Assembly: GCA_902551985.1 (NCBI GenBank)
Contig: CACDFI010000002.1
Span: 124,001 to 188,000, forward strand
Direction of reading: 5' to 3'
Origin: an uncultured Pelagibacteraceae bacterium
Lineage (GTDB): Bacteria > Pseudomonadota > Alphaproteobacteria > Pelagibacterales > Pelagibacteraceae
Length of the DNA stretch: 64,000 nucleotides
Positions 8,035-15,578 of this stretch are shown here, in pieces. Numbering within the stretch: the first letter of the stretch is position 1; every line of letters starts with the position of its first letter. Made by a program: the position numbers and the translations under genes. The notes below the pieces were generated by a model, which made no database searches, had not been told where the DNA came from, and saw only the letters and a program-made list of their open reading frames with translations.

Positions 8035-9042
8035 TTAATTTAAAAGTCCTGCTTCTTTGTAGAACTTTTCTGCACCAGGGTGTAGAGGCACACCTACTCC
8101 AGAAAGAGCTGTATCAGGTGTTATAGTTTTTCCCTTAGCGTGACCAACGTCCATAAGCTTTCTTGACTCTTTATTCCACAAAGCTTTGGTAATTTGGTAA
8201 ATTAATTCACTATCTTCTTTAGCTGATGTAAACCATTGAGCACCCACTGCTACAGTGTTAACTTGATCAACACCCTCATAGGTTCCAGAAGGAATTGGGC
8301 TTTCTGAGAAAAAACCATATTTTGAAGTTAACGCTTTAGCTCCTGAACCGTCGATTGGAACTAATTTTATGTCAACTGCAGATGCTAGTTCTACGATTGC
8401 ACCAGTTGGATAACCTGCAACAACAAAAATTGCATCAACTTTACCATTTCTTAATGCATCTGTTGCAGCTTTACCTTTCAATGCTTCAGCTTTTACATCA
8501 CTTGTGCTTAATCCATTAGACTCTAATATTAACTTTGCATCGACATATGTTCCAGATCCAGGCTCATCAAGTGAAACTCTTTTTCCTTTTAAGTCTTTCA
8601 CTGAATTAATATTACTTTTTTTGAGCGCTACTAAATGTATGTGTTCTTGAAAGAGAGCTGCAATAGTTCTCAAATCTTTAGCAGGTTCTTTTCCTTCCAT
8701 TGTTCCAGTGCCAGTATATGCCCAATAAGCAACATCTGATTGTGCAAAACCTGAGTTTCTTAATCCTGAAATTATTGCATTTACATTATCAACTGATCCT
8801 CTAGATGAAACAGCTGATGCTATTAGATTTGGCACTCCACAGCTACCACCTTTACCACATTCTCTAGATCCTGGTGGCTTTGAAATTGCATTAGCGATCA
8901 TACCTCCAACTGGGTAGTAAGTGTAAGCAGTACCGCCTGTACCAATCGTAAAAAATTTAAGTTCTTGTGCAAATGATTTTCCTGACAAAGCAATCATCAA
9001 GAATAAAATCATTAGAGAACCTTTAAATAATTTTTTAAACAT
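8035..9042 (-). CDS. TAXI-family TRAP transporter solute-binding receptor
   Basis: The 335-residue protein carries a Sec signal peptide (residues 1-25, ending GKSFA before QELKF). It then shows the TAXI family opening FFTIGTGGTAYTYYPVGG. Further family features are the central SLDEPGSGTYVDAKLIL block and the C-terminal GVGVPLHPGAEKFYKEAG. In the periplasm it would bind a small organic acid and deliver it to the fused permease encoded next; the ligand cannot be read from the sequence. The start has a good ribosome-binding site (TTGGAGAAAATATG on the minus strand). A 7-base inverted repeat (GTTATTA/TAATAAC, 9061-9082) lies just upstream and could be an operator. Confidence 0.93.
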   Translation of the reverse strand: MFKKLFKGSLMILFLMIALSGKSFAQELKFFTIGTGGTAYTYYPVGGMIANAISKPPGSRECGKGGSCGVPNLIASAVSSRGSVDNVNAIISGLRNSGFAQSDVAYWAYTGTGTMEGKEPAKDLRTIAALFQEHIHLVALKKSNINSVKDLKGKRVSLDEPGSGTYVDAKLILESNGLSTSDVKAEALKGKAATDALRNGKVDAIFVVAGYPTGAIVELASAVDIKLVPIDGSGAKALTSKYGFFSESPIPSGTYEGVDQVNTVAVGAQWFTSAKEDSELIYQITKALWNKESRKLMDVGHAKGKTITPDTALSGVGVPLHPGAEKFYKEAGLLN

Positions 9043-9060
9043 ATTTTCTCCAATCTATTA

Positions 9061-9082
9061 GTTATTATTACTATTTAATAAC
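9061..9082. promoter_or_regulatory. inverted repeat upstream of the TAXI receptor gene
   Basis: GTTATTA (9061-9067) and TAATAAC (9076-9082) form a perfect 7-base inverted repeat with an 8-base spacer, starting about 18 bases upstream of the receptor start codon. It could be an operator or simply part of an AT-rich leader. No matching regulator gene is adjacent, and inverted repeats of A and T only are common by chance here. Confidence 0.3.
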
Positions 9083-9118
9083 AATCAAATATTATTGTCT
9101 ATAAAAATTTAAATATAA

Positions 9119-11077
9119 TTATGGTTTCTTAAGCTCTTCTATATTTTTATATTCTTGTAAAATTGAAGGATTTATTAATGCTTGAATATTTTTAATTTTG
9201 TTTCCCTCAATAATATTTTTAACCGCAAGCTCAACTATTTTTCCATTTTTTGTTCTAGGAATATCAGAGACCTCAATTATTTTTTTTGGTACATGACGTG
9301 GGGATGCATTTTGACGAATAGCCTTTTTTAATTTTAGCGATAGATTTTCATTAAGTGTTTTAGGTTTTTTAAGAACTATAAATAAAATAATTCTCACATC
9401 ATTATCCCACCGTTGTCCAATAACTATAGACTCTTTTACCTCATTAAATTTATCAACAATAGAATATATCTCTGCAGTACCTAATCTGGCACCTCCTGGG
9501 TTAAGAGTTGCATCTGATCTTCCATAGATGATATATCCACCATTAGATTTTCTTTCAGCATAATCTCCATGATGCCAAATATTTTTGTATTTTTCAAAAT
9601 ACGCTGATTTATATTTTTTATTATTTTTATCATTCCAAAAATAAATTGGCATTGACGGAAAAGCTGATTTGCAAACTAATTCTCCTTTTTTATTAATTAA
9701 CGACCTACCTCTTTCAGAAAAAACATCTGTATTCATTCCTAATCCATTATTCTGAATTTGTCCTTTAAAGACAGGAGAGTAAATATTTCCTAATACAAAA
9801 CATGAAACAAGGTCTGTTCCACCTGCAATAGAGGCTAAATGAACATTTTTTTTAACACTTTTATAAATATAATCAAAACCATCAGGAGATAATGGTGATC
9901 CAGTAGAACATATAGTTTTAAGATATTTTAGTTTGTATTTAGTCTTTATATTTAAATTTAATTTTTTTAATTGATCAATATATTTTGCGCTGATCCCAAA
10001 CAGAGATATTTTCTCTTTTTCAGCTATTTTAAAGAGTAGATCACTTCTTTTGTGCATTGGGAAACCATCAAAAAGAACTATTGAGGCTTTAGATGCTAAA
10101 AACGTAATTAACCAATTCCACATCATCCATCCACAAGTAGTGAAATAAAACACATTATCACCTGGTTTAACGTTACAGTGGAGTTTATGTTCTTTTAAGT
10201 GTTGCAACAAAACGCCACCGGCTCTGTGACATATACACTTTGGTTTTCCAGTAGTTCCACTTGAATATAAAATTGCTAATTCTTTATCAAAATCAAATTT
10301 TTTGAATGAAAACTGTTCTTCCTTTTTATTTTTAATATTTTTATAATAATAAATTCTTACTCCTTTCAACCTTAATTTTTTTAAAGTTTTTTTACCTGGA
10401 TAATTTGTAATAAGTACACTTTTAATAGATTTAATTTTTTTAAGAATTAAAGGTAATCTTTCGATTATATTTATTTCTTTACCATTATAATAATATCTAT
10501 CAGTAATAATTAAAAGTTTAGGTTTAATTTGAGAAAATCTTTCTATAACTCCTTGTGTGCCAAAATCTGGAGAACAAGATGACCATATAGCTCCTATTGC
10601 ACTAGTTGCTAAAAAACACTCAACTGTCTCAATTTGATTTACAGTATATGCTGCAATTCTATCTTTTTGTTTTATTTTATTTTCTTTTAAAAAATTAATT
10701 AATTTTAAGGTATTATTATTTAATTCATTCCAAGATTTCTCTTCCCTGAAACCGTTTTCACTTATAAATGTAACAGCTTTTGAATTATCATTTTTTGATA
10801 ATAGATTATCCGCATAATTTAATTTGGATTTAATTAAAAATTTACTTTTAATTATTTCTTTAGGAAAATGAAATTTTTCATTTTTAATGCCTTTGATATT
10901 TGAATAATCCCAAACCGAAGACCAAAATAATTTGGGATATTTTATTGTCCAATCAAATAATTTTTTGTAATTTTTCTTTGGGGAATAATTAAATTTTGTT
11001 TCCAAAAATTTTTCAAATTCAAATAAATTTGATTTTGCTATTGTTTGAGAATTAGCTTCCCACAATTTTTGAGACAT
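9119..11077 (-). CDS. aacS: acetoacetyl-CoA synthetase
   Basis: This 652-residue acyl-CoA ligase matches the acetoacetate:CoA ligase family in length and in its long N-terminal region (WEANSQTIAKSNLFEFEKF and the LFDWTIKYPKLFWSSVWDY block). The P-loop of the AMP-forming superfamily is LYSSGTTGKPKCICH. The hinge and C-terminal domain show HHGDYAERKSNGGYIIYGRSD compressed around residues 510-535, and the catalytic Lys613 sits in PRTKNGK. It activates acetoacetate with ATP and CoA in the cytoplasm, linking ketone bodies or polyhydroxybutyrate turnover to central metabolism. It is 76 bases upstream of the TAXI receptor on the same strand, so the two may share regulation. Confidence 0.92.
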   Translation of the reverse strand: MSQKLWEANSQTIAKSNLFEFEKFLETKFNYSPKKNYKKLFDWTIKYPKLFWSSVWDYSNIKGIKNEKFHFPKEIIKSKFLIKSKLNYADNLLSKNDNSKAVTFISENGFREEKSWNELNNNTLKLINFLKENKIKQKDRIAAYTVNQIETVECFLATSAIGAIWSSCSPDFGTQGVIERFSQIKPKLLIITDRYYYNGKEINIIERLPLILKKIKSIKSVLITNYPGKKTLKKLRLKGVRIYYYKNIKNKKEEQFSFKKFDFDKELAILYSSGTTGKPKCICHRAGGVLLQHLKEHKLHCNVKPGDNVFYFTTCGWMMWNWLITFLASKASIVLFDGFPMHKRSDLLFKIAEKEKISLFGISAKYIDQLKKLNLNIKTKYKLKYLKTICSTGSPLSPDGFDYIYKSVKKNVHLASIAGGTDLVSCFVLGNIYSPVFKGQIQNNGLGMNTDVFSERGRSLINKKGELVCKSAFPSMPIYFWNDKNNKKYKSAYFEKYKNIWHHGDYAERKSNGGYIIYGRSDATLNPGGARLGTAEIYSIVDKFNEVKESIVIGQRWDNDVRIILFIVLKKPKTLNENLSLKLKKAIRQNASPRHVPKKIIEVSDIPRTKNGKIVELAVKNIIEGNKIKNIQALINPSILQEYKNIEELKKP

Positions 11078-11239
11078 AAAAAAATATATTTAATTTTTAT
11101 AAATTATGATAACCTTAAAACGTTAAATTTTAAAAATGAGAACTTTTTCTTTGATGATTCGGACTAGTTTTAGCCCATTTTTGTTCTTTAGAGGTAACAA
11201 TATATAGTACTGGTTAATAAAATCATACCAAAACTAGAA

Positions 11240-13723
11240 ATGACAAAAAATAAAATCACAGCAGTTCTCGGTCCCACAAATACTGGAAAAACCTTCCTAG
11301 CAATTGAAACTATGCTTTCTTTTGACTCGGGTATGATAGGTTTTCCATTGAGACTTTTAGCTAGAGAAGTTTATGACAAAATTATTAAAAAAGTTGATAC
11401 ATCAAAAGTAGCCTTAATAACTGGTGAGGAAAAAATTATTCCAATAAATGCAAAATATTTTCTGTGCACTGTTGAATCTATGCCATTAGATAAAAATTTA
11501 GAATTCGTGGGAATTGATGAAATACAAATGTGCAATGACCACGAAAGAGGTCATATTTTTACAGACAGATTGTTAAATATGAGAGGTGAAAAACTCACAA
11601 TGTTGATGGGATCAAATTCAATGAAAAAAATCATTCAAAAACTTGATGATGATATTGAATTTAAAAACCGAGAAAGACTATCAAAATTATCATTTGGAGG
11701 TCACAAAAAAATTTCAAGAATAGAAAGAAAAAGTGCTGTAATTGCATTTTCCACTGAGGAAGTGTATGCAATCGCAGAGTTAATAAGACGGCAAAAAGGT
11801 GGAGCAGCTATTGTGATGGGGTCTCTTAGTCCCAAAACAAGAAATGCTCAAGTCAGTTTATATCAATCTGGTGATGTTGATTATTTAGTAGCAACTGACG
11901 CAATTGGAATGGGTATAAATATGGACCTTAATAATGTCTATTTCTCAAATTTAAAGAAGTTTGATGGTAAAAAATTGAGAAATTTGAATATTTCTGAAAC
12001 AGGTCAAATTGCAGGTAGAGCAGGGAGATATTTAAATGATGGTATATTTGGAACTACAGGTGAATGTAAAGAGATTGGGTCAGAAGAAATTGAGGCATTA
12101 GAAACACATAGCTTTCCGGATATTCAAACTATTTTTTGGAGAAACACAAAATTAAATTTTTCAAATAAAGTTTCTCTATTAAAATCTCTGGACGAGAGAC
12201 CTTACGTAGACTGGTTAAGAAGGATCAGTGAGTGTCAAGACGAAAAAGTATTGAAATATTTTTTAAAAGAAGCTCCAAATTTAGAGATACATGACAATCC
12301 TCAAATTTTACATATACTTTGGGAATGTTGTCAAATACCAGATTTTGTAAAGAAAACTTATGGTCATCACTTTGAAGTAGTAAGCAAAATATTTAATTTT
12401 TTAACAAGTGGGAGTAGAAAAGTTCCTAACCAATACATGAAAGATCAACTATCATTATTAGATAAATTAGATGGTAATGTAGACTCTTTATCAAATAGAA
12501 TTGCAAATGTTAGAACTTGGGCTTACGTATCAAACAAGTCTAATTGGGTTGAAAATCAAGACTATTGGATAGAGAGGACAAAAAATCTAGAGGACAAACT
12601 TTCTGACAGATTGCATGAAGAATTAACAAAAACATTTATTGATAAAAGAGCTAGTGTTCTGGCTAAAGGTTTGAAGCAAGATATTATTTTCGAAACTGAA
12701 ATTATTGATGATGAAAAAGTGATGATAAACCAACAATTTATTGGACGATTAAAAGGTCTTAAATTAGAGTTAGATTTAAAAGTCGATACATTGGATGCAG
12801 ATATTAAATCTTTAAAAAAAGCTGCGAGACAAAATGTTGGCCCTGAGATTATTAAAAGAATTACACAGATAATCGAAACTGGTTTAATTGAACTAAAAGA
12901 CGATTTTAAAATTTATTGGAAAAATAATCAGATAGCAAAATTAATGCCCGGTTCTGATTATTTAAATCCTCAAATTCAATTGATTATTGATGAAATGATT
13001 GAAAATAACGAAAAATTAAGACTAAGCTCCTTTCTGCAGTATTGGATAAATAATAAAATTGAAACTGAGTTAAAAAGTTTAATAGATTTAAAAAATGTTA
13101 AAGATAATAATTCGGAATTAAGAGCTTTAGCTTATCATCTTTATGAAAATAATGGAGTTGTTAAGAGAGATGAAGTATCAGGTTACTTAAATAAACTTGA
13201 TCAAGATGAAAGAAAAAAAATGAGAGACTTAGGAGTAAAGTTTGGCAGATACCACGTTTTTTTATTTAAATTATTTAAACCAAGTTCTGTGTCATTAAGA
13301 ATTCTTTTATGGAAAATCTTTAACGAAAAAAGTTTAGATTTTATACCTCCAACATTTGGATTGAATTTTTTAGAAGAAAAAAAAATACTCAATAAAAATC
13401 TTATGCTGTTATGTGGTTTTGAAAAGTTTGAAAAATTATATGTTAGAATAGATATTTTAGAAAGATTATTTCTTATGATTTTTAATACTAAATCAGATGA
13501 CAAGACTAAAGAGGTTAAGTTAATTCCTGAAATGCTCAATTTGTTAGGTTGTAATAAAGAAAATTTTGTGAAATTAATTAAGAAAATGAATTATAAAACT
13601 TATGAAAAAAATAAAGATCTATACTTTAAATATATCTCATTTAAGAAAATAACAAAGAAAGATAACAATAAGAATTTCAAGGATAATCCATTTAAAGTTC
13701 TGTCTCAACTTAACCTAAAATAA
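11240..13723 (+). CDS. SUV3-like DExH-box RNA helicase
   Basis: The 827-residue protein opens with the Walker A motif GPTNTGKT (residues 11-18), followed by motif II DEIQ (93-96) and helicase C-domain motifs ending QIAGRAGRYLNDGIFG. This order and spacing match the SUV3/mitochondrial RNA helicase type that is widespread in alphaproteobacteria. Residues beyond about 450 form a long C-terminal region without motifs I can name. It probably unwinds RNA during decay or ribosome maturation. Its stop codon TAATG overlaps the start of the TerB-like gene. It lies divergent from aacS across a 162-base gap that contains a long-range inverted repeat. Confidence 0.85.
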   Translation: MTKNKITAVLGPTNTGKTFLAIETMLSFDSGMIGFPLRLLAREVYDKIIKKVDTSKVALITGEEKIIPINAKYFLCTVESMPLDKNLEFVGIDEIQMCNDHERGHIFTDRLLNMRGEKLTMLMGSNSMKKIIQKLDDDIEFKNRERLSKLSFGGHKKISRIERKSAVIAFSTEEVYAIAELIRRQKGGAAIVMGSLSPKTRNAQVSLYQSGDVDYLVATDAIGMGINMDLNNVYFSNLKKFDGKKLRNLNISETGQIAGRAGRYLNDGIFGTTGECKEIGSEEIEALETHSFPDIQTIFWRNTKLNFSNKVSLLKSLDERPYVDWLRRISECQDEKVLKYFLKEAPNLEIHDNPQILHILWECCQIPDFVKKTYGHHFEVVSKIFNFLTSGSRKVPNQYMKDQLSLLDKLDGNVDSLSNRIANVRTWAYVSNKSNWVENQDYWIERTKNLEDKLSDRLHEELTKTFIDKRASVLAKGLKQDIIFETEIIDDEKVMINQQFIGRLKGLKLELDLKVDTLDADIKSLKKAARQNVGPEIIKRITQIIETGLIELKDDFKIYWKNNQIAKLMPGSDYLNPQIQLIIDEMIENNEKLRLSSFLQYWINNKIETELKSLIDLKNVKDNNSELRALAYHLYENNGVVKRDEVSGYLNKLDQDERKKMRDLGVKFGRYHVFLFKLFKPSSVSLRILLWKIFNEKSLDFIPPTFGLNFLEEKKILNKNLMLLCGFEKFEKLYVRIDILERLFLMIFNTKSDDKTKEVKLIPEMLNLLGCNKENFVKLIKKMNYKTYEKNKDLYFKYISFKKITKKDNNKNFKDNPFKVLSQLNLK

Positions 13724-14148
13724 TGTTCAATATATTTAAAAAAGAAAACAATGAAAAGGAAAGTAATCACCCATCAATAATGGCGGTTGCATGTTTATTA
13801 ATTCACTCTGCCAAAATTGACGAGAATTATACTGATAAAGAAAAAAAAATTATTAAAGATGCAGTTGTTGAAATGGGTGCTAATGCTCAAGAAATTGATG
13901 GAATAATTCAAGTTGCTGAAGAGAAAGAAAAAGACTCTAATCAAATTCTAGATTTTACAAGAGAGATTAAAAATATCGATGAGGAAGACAAAAAAATAAT
14001 AATAGAGGCTTTATGGGATATTATTTATTCTGATGAAAACGCAGATATGTATGAAACTAATTTAATGAGAAGAATATCTGGTTTACTCTATCTAGATCCA
14101 AAAGTTGTAGGAGATATAAAAGAGAAAGTTAGTCAAAAAAAAGCATGA
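13723..14148 (+). CDS. TerB-family protein
   Basis: The 141-residue, acidic, all-helical protein shows the TerB/tellurite-resistance pattern: an N-terminal [20 protein letters not shown] block and a C-terminal [20 protein letters not shown] block with repeated acidic residues that can bind metal. The precise role in bacteria is unknown; the family name comes from tellurite resistance loci and does not imply that phenotype here. It overlaps the helicase stop and its own stop overlaps the ferredoxin start (ATGA), so helicase, TerB, ferredoxin and carD form one tightly coupled run. This arrangement next to fdxA and carD is one I associate with alphaproteobacteria. Confidence 0.8.
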   Translation: MFNIFKKENNEKESNHPSIMAVACLLIHSAKIDENYTDKEKKIIKDAVVEMGANAQEIDGIIQVAEEKEKDSNQILDFTREIKNIDEEDKKIIIEALWDIIYSDENADMYETNLMRRISGLLYLDPKVVGDIKEKVSQKKA

Positions 14149-14474
14149 CATATTTAGTAAATGATAAATGCATCAAATGTAAATTGATGGATTGTGTTGA
14201 AGTATGTCCAGTTGATTGTTTTTACGAGGGTAAAAATATGCTTGTAATTAAACCCGATGAGTGTATAGATTGTGGCGTTTGCGAGCCTGAATGTCCAGTA
14301 GACGCCATAATATCTGATAATGATGATAGTGGAGGCAAGTGGCTGGAAGTAAACAAAAAATACTCGGATATATGGCCAAACATTAGTGAAAAAAAAGATC
14401 CTCCAGTGGATCACGAACAATTTAAAGACGTTAAAAATAAATATGAAAAATATTTTAAAGAAAATCTTGAATAA
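14145..14474 (+). CDS. fdxA: 7Fe-type ferredoxin FdxA
   Basis: The 109-residue protein shows Cys9, Cys12, Cys17, Cys21 and Cys25 followed by Cys40, Cys43, Cys46 and Cys50. This is the cysteine spacing of the Azotobacter FdI-type ferredoxins that hold one 3Fe-4S and one 4Fe-4S cluster. The C-terminal extension ([19 protein letters not shown]) is the usual FdxA tail. It is a soluble one-electron carrier; its partners are not shown by the sequence. The first four bases overlap the TerB-like gene, and the carD start lies inside its 3' end. Confidence 0.93.
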   Translation: MTYLVNDKCIKCKLMDCVEVCPVDCFYEGKNMLVIKPDECIDCGVCEPECPVDAIISDNDDSGGKWLEVNKKYSDIWPNISEKKDPPVDHEQFKDVKNKYEKYFKENLE

Positions 14475-15246
14475 AAAAAAAACAAAAAAAGTTGTTAAAA
14501 AAAAAGTTAAAGCCGTTAAAAAAGTAGCTAAAGCAAAAAAGATAGTAAAAATAAAGAAAGTAAAAAAAAAAATAGTAAAAGATCAGAAAAAGAAAGATAA
14601 AGTTGAAGTTAAATCTGATCCATTAAGAATTCCAAAAAATAATGAGCAAAAACCTGAAATCAAAAAAGTAAAAAAACAGGAAACGGAAAAAAAAATATTT
14701 AAAATCAAAGATTATGTAGTTTATCCAAAACATGGGGTAGGCCAAATTACTGAAACGAAGAAAATCAATATTGGGGGAATTGATGTTGAGACGTACATTT
14801 TAAAATTTGAAAAAGATAAGGCTAATGGTATGGTACCAGTAAATAAACAATCACATTTAAGGCCTTTAGCTACAATCAATCAAATTAATAAATGTGTAAG
14901 TATCTTAAAAAGTAAACCAAAAATTAAACGTTCAATGTGGAGCAGGAGAGCTCAAGAATATGAAGCGAAGATTTCTTCAGGAAAAATTTATGAATTAGCT
15001 GAAGTCGTTAGGGACCTTAACAAAGGTGATGATATAATGATTGATCAATCTTACAGCGAAAGACAATTATTTGAAAAGGCTTATGAAAGACTATTGACTG
15101 AATTTCAAATAGTAATGGGATCGAATTTAGAAGATGCACAGAAAAAACTTGATAAAGCCTTAAAAAGAAACTTAGAGAAGCAAATTCAAAAAACTGAGGA
15201 AAAAACAGTACCAGAAGAATTTAATAATTCAGAAATAGAGGAGTAA
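14443..15246 (+). CDS. carD: CarD-family transcriptional regulator with long lysine-rich N-terminal tail
   Basis: The C-terminal part (about residues 86-245) is a CarD/CdnL domain: an RNA-polymerase-interacting module ([19 protein letters not shown], then [14 protein letters not shown]) followed by the helical DNA-binding domain ([12 protein letters not shown] and the [12 protein letters not shown] region). CarD stabilises open promoter complexes at rRNA and other promoters. Residues 1-85 are an extra tail with 28 lysines in the first 54 residues, resembling histone H1-like tails; typical CarD proteins begin at or near the polymerase-binding domain. An upstream in-frame ATG at 14386 also exists; I chose 14443 because it reduces the overlap with fdxA to 32 bases. 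No ribosome-binding site is obvious. Confidence 0.85.
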   Translation: MKNILKKILNKKKTKKVVKKKVKAVKKVAKAKKIVKIKKVKKKIVKDQKKKDKVEVKSDPLRIPKNNEQKPEIKKVKKQETEKKIFKIKDYVVYPKHGVGQITETKKINIGGIDVETYILKFEKDKANGMVPVNKQSHLRPLATINQINKCVSILKSKPKIKRSMWSRRAQEYEAKISSGKIYELAEVVRDLNKGDDIMIDQSYSERQLFEKAYERLLTEFQIVMGSNLEDAQKKLDKALKRNLEKQIQKTEEKTVPEEFNNSEIEE

Positions 15247-15250
15247 AAAA

Positions 15251-15283
15251 AACGCTCCTCACGCAAACGCCATGAGAAGCGTT
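15251..15283 (-). terminator. intrinsic terminator of the polybasic small gene
   Basis: On the minus strand AACGCT (15283-15278) pairs with AGCGTT (15256-15251), and an inner CTCA/TGAG block extends the stem across one mismatch. The hairpin is followed on that strand by a run of Ts (the As at 15245-15252). It lies 23 bases after the stop codon of the small gene at 15306-15389. On the plus strand it sits five bases after the carD stop but lacks a good T tract there, so it serves the minus strand best. Confidence 0.75.
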
Positions 15284-15305
15284 ATCAGTTAAAAAGAATA
15301 CTAAA

Positions 15306-15389
15306 CTATCTTCTTTTTTTCTTCTTAGCTTTTTTCTTAGCTTTTTTCTTAGTTTTCTTTTTAGCAGCTTTTTTTCTTCTTTTAGCCAT
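15306..15389 (-). CDS. 27-residue polybasic (Lys/Arg/Ala) protein
   Basis: The minus strand encodes a 27-residue protein starting MAKRRKKAAKKKTKK and ending KKKKRR, with 22 Lys/Arg and four Ala residues. The ATG is preceded by GGGAGCTAAAG, a strong ribosome-binding site for this genome. Upstream are a consensus-like promoter (TTGACA at 15464-15469, TAAAAA at 15441-15446, 17-base spacer) and a perfect leader hairpin; downstream is an intrinsic terminator. Such a complete single-gene transcription unit argues for real expression despite the tiny size. A nucleic-acid-binding role (DNA compaction, ribosome or RNA binding) is an inference from charge alone. The composition resembles the tail of the convergent CarD. 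Confidence 0.7.
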   Translation of the reverse strand: MAKRRKKAAKKKTKKKAKKKAKKKKRR

Positions 15390-15410
15390 CTTTAGCTCCC
15401 TTTTTTTATA

Positions 15411-15431
15411 AACGAATCTTTATGATTCGTT
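15411..15431 (-). other. perfect hairpin in the leader of the polybasic gene
   Basis: AACGAATC (15411-15418) and GATTCGTT (15424-15431) form a perfect 8-base-pair stem with a 5-base loop. With the promoter predicted at 15441-15469, transcription would begin at about 15435, so the RNA would start almost exactly with this hairpin, 10-15 bases before the GGGAG ribosome-binding site. A 5'-terminal stem commonly lengthens mRNA life. It is not followed by a T run in the direction of transcription, so it is not a terminator for this gene. Confidence 0.65.
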
Positions 15432-15440
15432 AATAACTAA

Positions 15441-15469
15441 TTTTTATTTTTTTTGCTTAGTTATGTCAA
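15441..15469 (-). promoter_or_regulatory. predicted sigma-70 promoter of the polybasic gene
   Basis: On the minus strand a perfect -35 hexamer TTGACA (15464-15469) is followed after 17 bases by TAAAAA (15441-15446), which matches four of six -10 positions. The predicted start lies just before the leader hairpin. Between 15470 and 15578 there is only extremely AT-rich sequence with no further gene that I can see. Confidence 0.5.
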
Positions 15470-15578
15470 ATATATAATTATTTGAAAAAAATTTAAAAAA
15501 TAAATTTTTTTTTAATTTTTTTTAATAATTAAAAAAGTTAAATAAATCGCTATTAATAAAGTGTTTTTTTAAAACTTT

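Noticed and set aside
11136-11207. 23-codon ORF (start MRTFSLMIRT) upstream of the helicase, possibly a leader peptide
   Set aside because: There is no ribosome-binding site, no run of a regulatory amino acid and no terminator/antiterminator pair; chance is likely in AT-rich DNA.
13201-13539. 112-codon minus-strand frame inside the helicase gene
   Set aside because: It is a shadow of the helicase C-terminal region with no family signature or start signal.
15470-15578. Long T-rich and A-rich tracts after the acyl-CoA synthetase stop, as a terminator
   Set aside because: I find no GC-containing stem; the tracts are simple AT-rich sequence, and any hairpin drawn there would be weak.
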